Part shown: in pieces, positions 34,175 to 43,185 of the stretch
Layout: every line of letters begins with the position of its first letter
Position numbering within the stretch: position 1 is the first letter of the stretch
From: Roseimicrobium sp. ORNL1
GTDB lineage: Bacteria; Verrucomicrobiota; Verrucomicrobiia; Verrucomicrobiales; Verrucomicrobiaceae
Assembly (NCBI RefSeq): GCF_011044495.1
Contig: NZ_CP049143.1
Span: forward strand, 2,790,001 to 2,854,000
Direction: 5' to 3'
Length of the DNA stretch: 64,000 nt
Program-made: the position numbers and the translations under genes
Notes under the pieces: generated by a model
The model's database searches: none
What the model was told of the DNA's origin: nothing
Seen by the model: the letters and a program-made list of their open reading frames with translations, nothing else

Positions 34175-34681
34175 GGAGGTTAGGCGTCCCGCCTGACAGT
34201 GGATGTTAGGCCTCCGGGCTGACCAGCAACACATCGCATCTTCTCCGTCTGCCGCCTTGCGAGGACATTTCCGGTTGAGCGCAGAGAGGCGAAGGAGCAG
34301 AGCAGCGCAGAAGCATTTCATCCCTCACAGTACGTTGCGGCTGTCAAGGAGTGGGGGCATTCCTGGCCCCATGGAGTTTGGCATGCCCACAGCGTATCGC
34401 ATCACCGTTAGGCTAAATCGCAAAGCAGCAAAGCAGCAAAGCAGCAAAGCAGCAAAGCAGCAAAGCAGCAAAGCAGCGACGTTTGGCAAAGTGGAGGTTC
34501 CAATGGACGTGCAGCACAACAATGGGGGCAGGAATGCCCCCACTCCTTGATCCGGTGCCTCTCTCTCAAAGGCGCGGATGCCGGAGGTGTTGCTGGTCAG
34601 GCCGGAGGCCCAACATCCGCTGTCAGGCGGGACGCCTAACCTCCGTGGATCTTCTTTGCTGCTTCGCTGCTTTGCGATTTT
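34175..34681. repeat. Mirror mosaic with internal 9-bp tandem array
   Basis: C at 34175-34223, D at 34346-34373, a tandem array of CAAAGCAGC (about six copies, 34420-34475), D' at 34524-34552, C' at 34596-34644 and an A' block (TTTGCTGCTTCGCTGCTTTGCG) at 34654-34677. No gene is visible in 34125-34713. Confidence 0.85.
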
Positions 34682-34713
34682 AACCGGACCCGCTTTCCAC
34701 CACCCATTGCCTA

Positions 34714-35178
34714 TCACCCGCCATTGCTGAACCTCTTCGCAAGCTGATCCGCGGGCATGTTCACCAAGTCGAGGCGCAGGTTCGTCACCAGGTTCTGCTT
34801 CAACTGCGGATTCAGGCCGTCCAAAATCGCGCCATTGATTTCCGAAGGCGCGGCGAAGCCCCAGGTCTTGGGGTGATGTCGCGTGACGAGTGCTTCAATG
34901 TCTGAAGCCACCCTGCGGAAGGATTGCATTTCAATCTCCGCCTCGAGCGTGAGACGCTCCGCGGAGCCAGTGAAGGTGCCATTCACGCCGCTTCCCCGGT
35001 TCGGGCCCATCATGGGAAAGGCGCCTGCCTTGTCCGTGACCTGCTCGCTAAGCTTGTGCCGCCCTTCGGGAATCTCCTCGGCACGCACCGTCTTCAGCGT
35101 GCCGGATTCGTTGGGAGTATAGGCAATGAGACGACCGCGATCCGCGGCGATGATCAAATCAGGAAGTTTCTTGGCCAT
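34714..35178 (-). CDS. Host attachment protein/baeRF-family protein
   Basis: 154 residues from the ATG at 35178. The start MAKKLPDLIIAADRGRLIAYTPNE, with an aspartate in the IIAADRGRLI strand, followed by the middle segment RVASDIEALVTRHHPKTWGFAAPSEINGAILDGLNPQLKQNLVTNLRLDLVNMP, matches the protein required for attachment to host cells family (archaeal-release-factor-like baeRF fold). Despite the name, its biochemical role is unresolved. The upstream part of the open frame (to 35349) is unlikely to be coding. It is transcribed divergently from the ferritin-like gene. Confidence 0.8.
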   Translation of the reverse strand: MAKKLPDLIIAADRGRLIAYTPNESGTLKTVRAEEIPEGRHKLSEQVTDKAGAFPMMGPNRGSGVNGTFTGSAERLTLEAEIEMQSFRRVASDIEALVTRHHPKTWGFAAPSEINGAILDGLNPQLKQNLVTNLRLDLVNMPADQLAKRFSNGG

Positions 35179-35328
35179 GACACAATGGAGTGAGGGTGTA
35201 GGGAGAGAGGGAGAATGTTTGTCTCCACGAAGAGCGGGCAACCGTGCATCCGCTCTGCACACTGGATCGCTGCGTTCGTCATGAGCGGATGGGCACGTGG
35301 AATCAGGAGCCTTGCTCAGGCTTGTCTT

Positions 35329-35470
35329 ATCAGCCGCAAAAAGACGCAAAAGGCACAGAAGAGAAGGGCATCTTTTTCCAGGAGCGAAAGCAGGGAAATC
35401 GGCCGCATGCGCATGAACACTTCCAGCGCGAAACCCTTTTGAGTCTTTTGCGTCTTTTTGCGGCTAACTC
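35329..35470. repeat. Mirrored AGCCGCAAAAAGACGCAAAAG repeat
   Basis: AGCCGCAAAAAGACGCAAAAG (35334-35353) is mirrored by CTTTTGCGTCTTTTTGCGGCT (35444-35465) about 90 bp apart. The same repeat occurs as mirror pairs at 52955/53564 and 57346/57490. It lies between the divergently transcribed baeRF and DUF892 genes. Confidence 0.85.
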
Positions 35471-35624
35471 AAACCGCTCTTCGCGCTCCAGCGTGCAATC
35501 CGCATCACTCATCCCGCTCATGCACGCCGCATCCTGCATGATTGCTCCACGTGCATGCGAAAAAAATCGCGCCTTTGAGTGCTATGCATCCGCTGCGGAG
35601 GAGCATCGCGAACCTGCCTCCGAT

Positions 35625-36131
35625 ATGAAACTCGAAAACCTACACGACGTCCTCGTCCACGAATTGAGAGACCTCTACAGCGCCGAGAAACAACTCACCA
35701 AGGCGCTTCCCAAGATGGCTAAGGCCGCTTCCAATCCCGACCTCGCAGCCGGTTTCGAAAAGCACCTCGAACAGACCGAGGAACATGTGAACCGACTGGA
35801 GAGCATCTTCAAGGAACTTGAGGTCTCCAGCCGCGGAGAGAAGTGCAAGGGCATGGAAGGCCTCCTCAAGGAAGGCTCCAAGGTGCTCGAAGAAGATGCT
35901 CCCGAAGCCGTGACCGATGCCCTCCTCATCTCCGCCGCCCAGCGCGTGGAGCATTATGAGATCGCCGGCTACGGCAGCGCCATCAGCTTCGCCGAACTGC
36001 TGGGGCAGGGGAAGATCGCCAAGATTCTTCGCGAAACCCTCGACGAAGAAAAAGCCACCGACAAGAAGCTCACTGAAATCGCCGAGACCGCCGTGAACCT
36101 CGAGGCGGAAGCGCCCGCCACCACCGCTTAG
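35625..36131 (+). CDS. DUF892 (YciE/YciF-type) ferritin-like protein
   Basis: 168 residues from the ATG at 35625 (MKLENLHDVLVHELRDLYSAEKQL), the canonical YciF start; the open frame to 35244 covers repeats. Four helices with the ferritin-like metal ligands are seen: ELRDLYSAEKQL, FEKHLEQTEEHVNRLE, AAQRVEHYEIAGYGSA and LDEEKATDKKLTEIAE. YciF-like proteins form dimers with a di-metal site and are induced by osmotic or general stress in enterobacteria. A hairpin (36174-36203) lies about 45 bp after the stop but lacks a T tract. It is a single-gene unit. Confidence 0.9.
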   Translation: MKLENLHDVLVHELRDLYSAEKQLTKALPKMAKAASNPDLAAGFEKHLEQTEEHVNRLESIFKELEVSSRGEKCKGMEGLLKEGSKVLEEDAPEAVTDALLISAAQRVEHYEIAGYGSAISFAELLGQGKIAKILRETLDEEKATDKKLTEIAETAVNLEAEAPATTA

Positions 36132-36275
36132 CAACTGCGCGACACAAAAAACTTTCCTGCCAAATGGTATTGGTAGCTGGCCGGTCTCCGCTGACTGGCC
36201 AGCCAGGCGATCAATCAGTCGGGCGGCCCCGCTGTCCGGCTGGTTGAATTGCCGCGTCTATGCGTAGAGGTGAAA

Positions 36276-36585
36276 CGCAAAGCAACGAAGCAGCAAAGAA
36301 ATCAACAGGAGGTTAGGCGTCCCGCCTGACAGTGGTCGTTAGACCTCCGGTCTGACCAGCAACACATCCTGCATCGTCGCCTTCGTCTATCACACCACGA
36401 GGCCGTTTCCGGTGAACCGCAAAGAGGCAGAGAGGCAAAGGACGCAGAGGATTGGTCGGGTTGGTGCAGGAGTGATGAGAGTGTTTGGAGAATGGCACAC
36501 CTCGACGCAAAGGAGGCAGAGACGCGCAGGACATTTTTCACGTCATTGAGTGTCGCAGCGAACGGAGATTAGGCGTCCCGCCCGA
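36276..36585. repeat. One-sided repeat set (A, C, B and a degenerate C)
   Basis: A block (36276-36298), a full C unit with a compensatory variant (GTTAGAC-CTCCG-GTCTGAC, 36308-36356), B (36407-36533) and a degenerate half-C (36559-36583). Unlike other loci, no mirrored right half is visible, so this may be a half-element. Confidence 0.75.
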
Positions 36586-36593
36586 CCGCAGCT

Positions 36594-37517
36594 TCAATAC
36601 TCGCCCTTGTGTTCCGCCCACCACTTCATTGCATTGTCCACGGTGTCCTGGTAGTAGCCATTGGTCTTGTAGTCCCCTTTCTGATACTTCGGCAGGGACC
36701 GATTCGGAGCGAAAGGTCCAAGTGAGTCTTCCACTTCGCGGATGCCGAGGTGTTGCCCTATCCTGGTGGCAAAATAGAATTTCTCCGCGTTCTGGTGGTC
36801 ATTCATGGATTGCAGATAGCCGAAGCAAAGTCTCACGTACTTCTTGCTCGCTTCCTCGCTGAACGTTTCTCGCTTCGCCCTGATAGTCAGGTCGAAGAAA
36901 GTGGCCGCCTTGTCTATGGCTCTAGGCTCGCGCGCCGACAGTTGCGCGGCAAGGTCCAGGTAGCCATCAGGCTTTGCATTGACAAGGATGACCCGGAGCG
37001 CACTTTGCTGGACGTGGAGAGGCTGCTTCTTATCCCGCGCGATCCTCTCCAATCTGGAGTACAACTCATCCAGCGGAGGCAGTCCCGGGACTGGACCTTT
37101 GGCGCGTTTCAGACAGACTTGAATATGAGCGAGGGCAATTTGCCTCTTCAAGCCGAGCGACTCGTCCTCCACCATCTCAAGCATGATTGGCAAGGTCTTC
37201 GCGTGGGTGTCCTCGTCGGACATGCGCTCCGCCCAGAGTTGGTCCAGGGTGTATTTGATGCGATCGTCCTCAGTAAGCAGCAGCTCATTCCACGGTTCCT
37301 TGGTGGCAGGGCCGCCGCTGCCGACCCTTCCCATGGGAGAGCAGAGCGTAAAAAGCTTCCGTGCATAGGTGGTGAAGTCCTCCTTCATCAGCCGGTAATA
37401 GGCCTCGCCCCTGGCCTGAGGCGTGGTTTGATAATCTGCAATCACATCCAGATCATCCGCCTGCGTCGCCGCCTGGGTCGCCATCAACAGGGAGAGAATC
37501 AAGGATGCCACACGCAT
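36594..37517 (-). CDS. Exported helical hypothetical protein
   Basis: 307 residues from the ATG at 37517, which gives a signal peptide (MRVASLILSLLMATQAATQA-DD). The mature part is helical, with HEAT/ARM-like pairs (DESLGLKRQIALAHIQVCLKRAKG; PLDELYSRLERIARDKKQPLHVQQSALRVILVNAKPDG) and a C-terminal HLGIREVEDSLGPF...WWAEHKGEY. I do not recognise the family; similar repeats are common in large Verrucomicrobiota exported proteins. The frame upstream to 37706 overlaps a repeat (GGACGCGCAGGAGCGCATCC) and was excluded. No operon partners. Confidence 0.7.
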   Translation of the reverse strand: MRVASLILSLLMATQAATQADDLDVIADYQTTPQARGEAYYRLMKEDFTTYARKLFTLCSPMGRVGSGGPATKEPWNELLLTEDDRIKYTLDQLWAERMSDEDTHAKTLPIMLEMVEDESLGLKRQIALAHIQVCLKRAKGPVPGLPPLDELYSRLERIARDKKQPLHVQQSALRVILVNAKPDGYLDLAAQLSAREPRAIDKAATFFDLTIRAKRETFSEEASKKYVRLCFGYLQSMNDHQNAEKFYFATRIGQHLGIREVEDSLGPFAPNRSLPKYQKGDYKTNGYYQDTVDNAMKWWAEHKGEY

Positions 37518-37599
37518 GGGGTTGATCCTGCCAAAAAGCCGCGGGCTGTCATGTAAAGAAATGCAGTATCGCAAGGCGATGGCACACTGCGCCTCCGGC

Positions 37600-37845
37600 C
37601 CCCTCCGCCCACAATCTACGGACGCGCAGGAGCGCATCCCTACCGCCCCTTTTGGGAGAGACGTTTGCCCCGAAGAGCAGGGTGAACGAAGTCGCTCTCC
37701 ATTCACATGGTGAGCTCACCTAAAAGATTGCCCGGAGAGCCTGAGGTACCACTTGCCTGAACCGAAAGCGCCCCTCCCAAAAAATGGACGGTAGGGATGC
37801 GCTCCTGCGCGTCCGAATCTCGCGGGCGGAGGCGGTGGGCATCCA
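37600..37845. repeat. Mirror repeat of the GGACGCGCAGGAGCGCATCC family
   Basis: CTACGGACGCGCAGGAGCGC-ATCCCTACCG (37615-37645), with CCTCCGCCC upstream, is mirrored by CGGTAGGGATGCGCTCCTGC-GCGTCC (37790-37816) with GGGCGGAGG downstream. The same family lies at 30767-30902. No gene is visible in 37518-37872. Confidence 0.8.
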
Positions 37846-37872
37846 GGGTGAAGATACCGATGCCGCGGGAGA

Positions 37873-38310
37873 CTATCGCAAATACCGGAAGTAATCCCCG
37901 CACACAGATATATCGGCGATAAACGCGGTGGAAAGTACCAGCCAGAACTGCAGCGCAAACACGCCGACGAAGGCGCCTTTCCATCCAGAGATTCGCTGGA
38001 GGGCGAGCACACCCACCACCAGTGCCACCAGCACGACGGACCAGATGACCACGCTCGGCCACACCTGCGCGTCGCGAACTGACTCATGCATCATCCGCGC
38101 ACCGAACCAGAGCAGCGCGAAGGGAAGAGCGGAGATTGCCAGAAACACCAGCGCACCCCGATTGGGAAACGGCCGCGAACGGAAAAGCTCACGGCAGATG
38201 CCAAACACACACAGCGCCGCCAGCACTCCCGTCACCCACACAAAGAACGGCACGGAGATGGGCAGTAGCTTCGCGAGAGAGATGAAGTGGTCCGTGGTTT
38301 GCGCGTCCAT
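37873..38310 (-). CDS. Hypothetical four-helix membrane protein
   Basis: 145 residues from the ATG at 38310 (MDAQTTDHFISLAKLL). Four hydrophobic segments (about residues 18-40, 52-74, 86-108 and 113-135) are separated by short loops (RELFRSRPFPNRG; HESVRDAQVWPS). No known family recognised. It follows the 194-residue membrane protein gene with a 26-bp gap on the same strand, so the two probably form an operon. Confidence 0.6.
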   Translation of the reverse strand: MDAQTTDHFISLAKLLPISVPFFVWVTGVLAALCVFGICRELFRSRPFPNRGALVFLAISALPFALLWFGARMMHESVRDAQVWPSVVIWSVVLVALVVGVLALQRISGWKGAFVGVFALQFWLVLSTAFIADISVCGDYFRYLR

Positions 38311-38336
38311 GACGTGGCGAATGCATGACTCTCTCC

Positions 38337-38921
38337 TCAATTTCCATCCCCAGTCAGCGTGGCGAGACTTCCATAGGAAAGAAGCTCTCCCAAGTCATCC
38401 CGGGCGTACATGGGCAGACGTCTGGGTGTGAAGGTTGGGAAGAACGTGTTGCCACAAAAGTATTCACGGCGGCTCTGCACGACAAATCCACTCGGGCTGG
38501 CAGGATCAGGCTCGATGAGCAGCGGGATCGACTTTCCGGTGCGCAGCAGCATCCCACGCAGTTCCTCAAAGGGACGCTCCGGGAGGAAGGGCGTGAACTG
38601 AACACCACGCAGTTCATGACGAGAACCGTCCTTGGTGATGACCACATTCGGCATGGCAAATGAAGCCACCTCCTGGGGCGCATGCAGCACTGGCAGATTG
38701 TCCAGCTCAATGGCACGCCCGTAGAGCTTGTACCCCGCGCCGTGCGCGACCACGATTCCAAGACCTGCCGCTACTGCGAGGCCACGCACAACAGCGAAGT
38801 CAGTGCGATAAGCCACCAATCCAGCCACGCCGGTCACGAAGAGCAGCCATCCCTCATCACCCACGCGCAGGGCGAGCAGCAGGACGAGTAGAGGAATGCT
38901 GCAGAGGATGGTTTTCATCAA
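38337..38921 (-). CDS. Hypothetical protein with N-terminal membrane helices
   Basis: 194 residues. Two or three membrane segments in the first 65 residues (MKTILCSIPLLVLLLALRV; LLFVTGVAGLVAY; VVRGLAVAAGLGIVVAHG) are followed by a soluble domain of about 125 residues (PNVVITKDGSRHELRGVQFTPFLPERPFEELRGMLLRTGKSIPLLIEPDPASPSGFVVQSRREYFCGN). Family not recognised. It is the first gene of the likely pair with the downstream four-helix protein. It lies 61 bp after the AsmA-like gene on the same strand. Confidence 0.6.
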   Translation of the reverse strand: MMKTILCSIPLLVLLLALRVGDEGWLLFVTGVAGLVAYRTDFAVVRGLAVAAGLGIVVAHGAGYKLYGRAIELDNLPVLHAPQEVASFAMPNVVITKDGSRHELRGVQFTPFLPERPFEELRGMLLRTGKSIPLLIEPDPASPSGFVVQSRREYFCGNTFFPTFTPRRLPMYARDDLGELLSYGSLATLTGDGN

Positions 38922-38982
38922 AGGAGGCGATTCGGCCCCTCAACTTTACCAGAAGTCAGACTCTGATGACAATGGTGACGAC

Positions 38983-40524
38983 TCACTTCCCAAAAATCGG
39001 CACCACACCCTTCAGCACGTCCACGCCGGTCTCGACCGCTTTTTCCATGGTCTTCTCCGCGGCTCCGCCGGTTCCCTGGATCACCTCGGTACCGGTCTTG
39101 ATCACTTCGGTGGTGACTTCCTTCACGGCAGCGGGTGTCATGGGTACAGGAGTGCCGGTGGCATCGCCCAGAATCTCCAGGCTGCGACCGGCGAGATCCA
39201 GCGGCACATCCAGCGCGGCCTTGCCCATGGCGATGAGCAGGCGATTGCTGAGGTCCTCGCGAATGGCGTCCACGGTGCCGGTGATGTTCACATGCGTCCA
39301 CACAAACCCGGGAGGTCCGGCGGCATGCTGCTCGGTGAAGACATTCGTCTGGGAACCGGGAATCCACCGCAGGCTGTCCGGCAGCACGCCCACCATGAGC
39401 TTGCCCTGGATGGCGCGGCCCTGTAACGTGACATCGCCCTCCACACGCACGAGGCCGTTGGATTGCAGCACGAGCTTGCGAATGTAAGTGGTATCACCGG
39501 TGCGCTCGATCTCCGCGGTGGCCTGATCCAGTACCACGCGGCGGAAGCGCTGTGTGCGCGTGAAGTCCGCCACGTAGTTCAGCACGGGAATGTTCTCGAT
39601 CACGCCGTTCTTCACCTGCGACTTCGCCTTCAGCGTGGTGGGTGTGGCTTCATAATCACCGCCGAGCACACCGCTCACCTTCGAGAGCCACTCCGCTCCG
39701 AGCACATGCTTCAGGTCGAGATTCGAAAGATGGCCGCTGAAGCTCCAGGTCTTGTCCTTTTCAAAGGGCAAATCCCCGCGCGCCGTCACCTCGCTGTCAC
39801 CCATCCATCGTGCCACGACATCATTCAGCGCGAGCAGGCGCGCATCCAGCCGTGCGGTGGCGCTGGTCACTTCGAACTTTTCCTGCACACCCGGCAGGGT
39901 CAGAATGCCATCCGCGCCGCGCAGCAGCCAGGCGCCCTCATCCACGGCAGGCTTGGCCACGAGTTTGAGTTCCTTCACGGTCACGCCATCCGTCTTGGGA
40001 GGAGGCACCAGAGAAAAGCGATCCACCTGCACTTCATCGATCTGCGTGCGCGTGGGCAGCCAGCGCTTCAGCCAGCCGGGCATGGAGGGTGGGGCCGTGT
40101 CCAGCTCGGTGCCGGGAGGCAGCTCCTGCGGGATCTCCGCCACGCTGCGCAGGTCCATGCGAAGCTGGTCCATGGTGATGCGCGTTACGCGCCACACACC
40201 GCGGCGTGCCGCATCGAAATCCAGGGAGGCCTGCACGCCTTCACCCTCGATGAGCTTCCAGCCCTGCGTGCCCCTCGGCGTGACGCCGGCGCGGGAGATA
40301 AATACATTGGGCCCGGACCAGTTCAGCGAGTCCAGCGTGGCCTCGCCCTTCATCGCGTTCCCGAGCTGCTGCGCCATCATCTTCTGGAAGGCCGGGCTCT
40401 TGATGTACTGCCGGATCCACACGTAGCCATACACACCTGCGCCTCCCACCACCAGCACGGCGAGTAGCATGACCCACAGCAGGATGCGCAGGAGGGGATT
40501 GGATTTCTTTTTCCGTTGTTTCAT
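38983..40524 (-). CDS. AsmA-like single-pass envelope protein
   Basis: 513 residues from the ATG at 40524 (MKQRKKKSNPLLRILLWVML, a basic N terminus followed by one transmembrane anchor). The long remainder is beta-rich with repeated patterns (GEATLDSLNWSGPNVFISRAGVTPRG; GVQASLDFDAARRGVWRVTRITMDQLRMDL) as in AsmA/DUF748-type proteins, which span the periplasm and are linked to lipid transport between membranes. The C-terminal segment TTEVIKTGTEVIQGTGGAAEKTMEKAVETGVDVLKG is amphipathic. It is transcribed divergently from the ABC transporter across 99 bp. Confidence 0.75.
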   Translation of the reverse strand: MKQRKKKSNPLLRILLWVMLLAVLVVGGAGVYGYVWIRQYIKSPAFQKMMAQQLGNAMKGEATLDSLNWSGPNVFISRAGVTPRGTQGWKLIEGEGVQASLDFDAARRGVWRVTRITMDQLRMDLRSVAEIPQELPPGTELDTAPPSMPGWLKRWLPTRTQIDEVQVDRFSLVPPPKTDGVTVKELKLVAKPAVDEGAWLLRGADGILTLPGVQEKFEVTSATARLDARLLALNDVVARWMGDSEVTARGDLPFEKDKTWSFSGHLSNLDLKHVLGAEWLSKVSGVLGGDYEATPTTLKAKSQVKNGVIENIPVLNYVADFTRTQRFRRVVLDQATAEIERTGDTTYIRKLVLQSNGLVRVEGDVTLQGRAIQGKLMVGVLPDSLRWIPGSQTNVFTEQHAAGPPGFVWTHVNITGTVDAIREDLSNRLLIAMGKAALDVPLDLAGRSLEILGDATGTPVPMTPAAVKEVTTEVIKTGTEVIQGTGGAAEKTMEKAVETGVDVLKGVVPIFGK

Positions 40525-40623
40525 GTCGTAGCCGGTCCCGATGATACTCACGATACGCAAGTTTTTCTGGCCAGACCAACAAATTCCGCTTAGCTGGCGG
40601 CCACTCCCAACCGTTCACCTCGC

Positions 40624-42600
40624 ATGCTCGAACTCAAGAACATCTCGCTCAGCCTGGACCGTGACGGCGAAGCCCATCCGCTCCTGGATGACATCACCTT
40701 CAGCATCCCGCCGGGGCACCTGCTGGCCATCGTGGGACCGTCCGGCTGCGGGAAGACCACGCTGCTGAAGACCGTCGCGGGCCTGAAGCACCACGACCAG
40801 GGTGAGATCCACTGGGAGGGTCGCAATGTGGAGGATGAAAAGGACCTGCACCCCTCCGAGCTGGGGTACGTGCCGCAGTTCAGCATTGCGCATGATTTGC
40901 TCACCGTGGAGGAGTGCGTGGCCAGTGCCGTGGCGCTGCGCACCTGCCAGCCGGATGACGAGAGTGCCTGGGCGCTGGTGGAGACCACGCTGCAACAGAC
41001 CGGCCTCTCGACCCTGGCCGACCGCCAGGTGAAGGTGCTCTCCGGTGGCCAGCGCCGCCGCCTGGGTCTCGCGATGGAGCTGGTGACCAATCCCACGCTG
41101 CTCCTCTGCGATGAGGTGACCAGCGGACTCGACCCGAAGAGCGAACGGGAGATCACGCAGCTCCTGCATGACCTCGCGCAGAATAATCCGCGCCGCATCG
41201 TCATCAATGTCACCCACAGCCTGAGCAATCTCTCCCTCTTCGATACCATCTTGGTGCTGCACGAGGGCCGTGTGGTGTATCATGGTCCACCGCGCGCGCT
41301 GTCCCACTACTTCAGCGTGGAGCAGGCGGAGGAGATCTATCCGAAGCTCGGGCGCCGCAGCTCGGAGCGCTGGTCGGAATCCTGGAGCCGCCATCGCGAT
41401 GCCTATTACGCTACCTATGGCCTCGCTCCGAAGAAGGACGAGACCAAGGGCAGCGGCAACGGCAACGGTAAGCACAAGGAATCCGGCACCGGCGATCTGA
41501 AGCCTGCGGGTGACCGCGAGCCGGACCGCATCAAGCTTCCCTCCGCTGCTTCCTTCCCGGATGACGGCAAGGCCGACGAAAAGGCCACTCTTGAAAAGGA
41601 AGAGGAGGATGAGGGCGACGACTGGTCCAAGTACAAGAAGCGCCACGAGAAGAAGCAGCGTGAAAAGGCGAAGGCGCGCGGTGAGCTTCCCAAGGAAAGC
41701 GGCGAGGAACAGCACCTCCCGGAGATCTCGGATGACCACCGCCTGCCCGGCATCTTTGCCCAGACGCGTGAACTGCTGCGCCGGCGCTGGACCATTTTCT
41801 GGAGAGACAAGACCCAGCTCTGGCTTCAGGTGGCCATGATCCTGGGATTCCCGCTGCTCGTGGTCATCTTCGGCCTGGAGCCCATCCCGCAGGTGCGCAA
41901 GCTCTCCGTGCGGCAGGATTCCAATGTGGTGCTGAATAAGACGGAGGAGGCGCTGTTCAAAGCGAGCCAGATCCAGGCGGGCGGGGTCGTCTCCGGACTC
42001 ATCCTCATGCAGGTGGTGCTGGTCACCCTCATGGCCTCCAATAACGCTGCACGTGAAATCGCCGGCGAGCGCGACATCCTGGAGCGTGAGCGTCTCGGTG
42101 GATTGCGGGCCACCAGCTATGTGCTCAGCAAGATTCTCTTCCTCGGCACCTTCGTGCTCGTGCAGGCCTTATGGATGGGCCTCTTTGTGGAGGTGGTGTG
42201 CAGCGGCATCCCGGGCGATCTACTCGTCAAGCTCCTCATGCTCGTGATGGCCTCTGCCGCCATGACCTCCATCTGCCTGGGCATCTCTGCCATGATGCGC
42301 TCGCCGGAGAAGGCGACCATCCTCTCCATCTACCTCGTCGGCTTCCAGCTTCCCCTCAGCGGTGCCCTGCTCGCCCTGCCCAAGGCCATCGCGCCTATTT
42401 CGCAGTTCTTCATCGCTGCCTACTGGAGCTGGGCTGGCAGCCTGAGCTCCATGAAGAGCACCGACTTCTACGATGCGGTGAGAGCCGTCACCACCACCAA
42501 CATCGAACACTGGACCACCGCCGTCTTCGTCCTCGCCCTCCATGTCCTCGTCGGCCTCGCGTTTACGTATGCAGGCACGAAGAACTCACAGTGGGACTAA
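40624..42600 (+). CDS. ABCG-type half transporter (ATPase fused to ABC2 permease)
   Basis: 658 residues. The ATPase domain comes first: Walker A GPSGCGKTT (38-46), signature LSGGQRRRLGLAME, Walker B LLLCDEVTSGLD, H-loop NVTHS. A long charged, probably disordered linker (about residues 265-375: KDETKGSGNGNGKHK, KATLEKEEEDEGDD, KKRHEKKQREKAKARGEL) joins it to an ABC2-type permease with six membrane helices (about 400-650). This nucleotide-binding-domain-first order is that of ABCG/White-like half transporters, which export lipids or hydrophobic compounds as dimers. The substrate is unknown. The AsmA-like protein is divergent next door, possibly a link to envelope lipid export. Confidence 0.93.
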   Translation: MLELKNISLSLDRDGEAHPLLDDITFSIPPGHLLAIVGPSGCGKTTLLKTVAGLKHHDQGEIHWEGRNVEDEKDLHPSELGYVPQFSIAHDLLTVEECVASAVALRTCQPDDESAWALVETTLQQTGLSTLADRQVKVLSGGQRRRLGLAMELVTNPTLLLCDEVTSGLDPKSEREITQLLHDLAQNNPRRIVINVTHSLSNLSLFDTILVLHEGRVVYHGPPRALSHYFSVEQAEEIYPKLGRRSSERWSESWSRHRDAYYATYGLAPKKDETKGSGNGNGKHKESGTGDLKPAGDREPDRIKLPSAASFPDDGKADEKATLEKEEEDEGDDWSKYKKRHEKKQREKAKARGELPKESGEEQHLPEISDDHRLPGIFAQTRELLRRRWTIFWRDKTQLWLQVAMILGFPLLVVIFGLEPIPQVRKLSVRQDSNVVLNKTEEALFKASQIQAGGVVSGLILMQVVLVTLMASNNAAREIAGERDILERERLGGLRATSYVLSKILFLGTFVLVQALWMGLFVEVVCSGIPGDLLVKLLMLVMASAAMTSICLGISAMMRSPEKATILSIYLVGFQLPLSGALLALPKAIAPISQFFIAAYWSWAGSLSSMKSTDFYDAVRAVTTTNIEHWTTAVFVLALHVLVGLAFTYAGTKNSQWD

Positions 42601-42609
42601 CCGGTGCGA

Positions 42610-43129
42610 CGGTAAGCGGTGAGCGGTAGGACGGTGGAACTGAGTCTGGGGAGTGCTGCGTCGGTGACAGGTTTGCGAGCATGAAACCAAGCAATTCCAC
42701 TTCTGCAAAGCGCCTCGCCGAGAGGTTCACTGATCTGGAGGTGTACAAGGCGGCATTTGACCTCCAGCAAGACATATTCAAAGCCACCAAGGCCTGGTCA
42801 AAGGAGGAGATGTATGCACTGACGGACCAAGTCAGACGAAGCAGCAGGTCCATTGGCGCCAACATCGCTACGAGGCACACTTCTCAAGCAAGTTGACCGA
42901 CGCCGACGCTGAAACGCAGGAAACCATTCACTGGCTGCGGACTGCCTATGCGTGCGGGTATATCTCTCGCGGAACCTGTCAGGATCTAATCAATCGCGCC
43001 AAATCGATAGGCAAGATGCTCGGTCGCATGATGGCTGCGGCCTCAAGTTTTCAGCTTTCACCCACCAAGCGCCCTCCGAGCAGGTAGGACGTTCCACCGT
43101 CCTACCGCTTACCGCTTACCGCTTACCGG
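42610..43129. repeat. Inverted repeats flanking a four-helix-bundle pseudogene
   Basis: GGTAAGCGGTGAGCGGTAGG-ACGGTGGAAC (42611-42640) is mirrored by GTTCCACCGTCCTACCGCTT-ACCGCTTACC (43091-43120, plus one more ACCGCTT copy). The arms are about 30 bp and enclose the broken gene at 42681-43087, giving the whole the look of a small mobile unit with terminal inverted repeats. Confidence 0.8.
42681..43087 (+). pseudogene. Four helix bundle protein (23S rRNA intervening-sequence family), broken by a deletion
   Basis: The first part (MKPSNSTSAKRLAERFTDLEVYKAAFDLQQDIF...TDQVRRSSRSIGANIA) and the second part (YEAHFSSKLTDADAETQETIHWLRTAYACGYISRG...KMLGRMM) are the two halves of the family known from 23S rRNA intervening sequences. 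They lie in different frames. Between ANIA and YEAHF the usual EAWxKRR segment is missing, consistent with a short deletion, not a multiple of 3, near 42876-42880. The gene is therefore probably inactive. Family length is about 120-130 residues, which fits the sum of both parts. It sits between 30-bp inverted repeats. Confidence 0.88.
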
Positions 43130-43185
43130 CTCCGCGGTATCCACACGCACCTGACGTGGATTCCCACGACGGTTCGCGCCACTCG

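Noticed and set aside
42681-42896. Independent 71-residue gene
   Set aside because: It is the N-terminal half of the four-helix-bundle protein whose second half continues in another frame.
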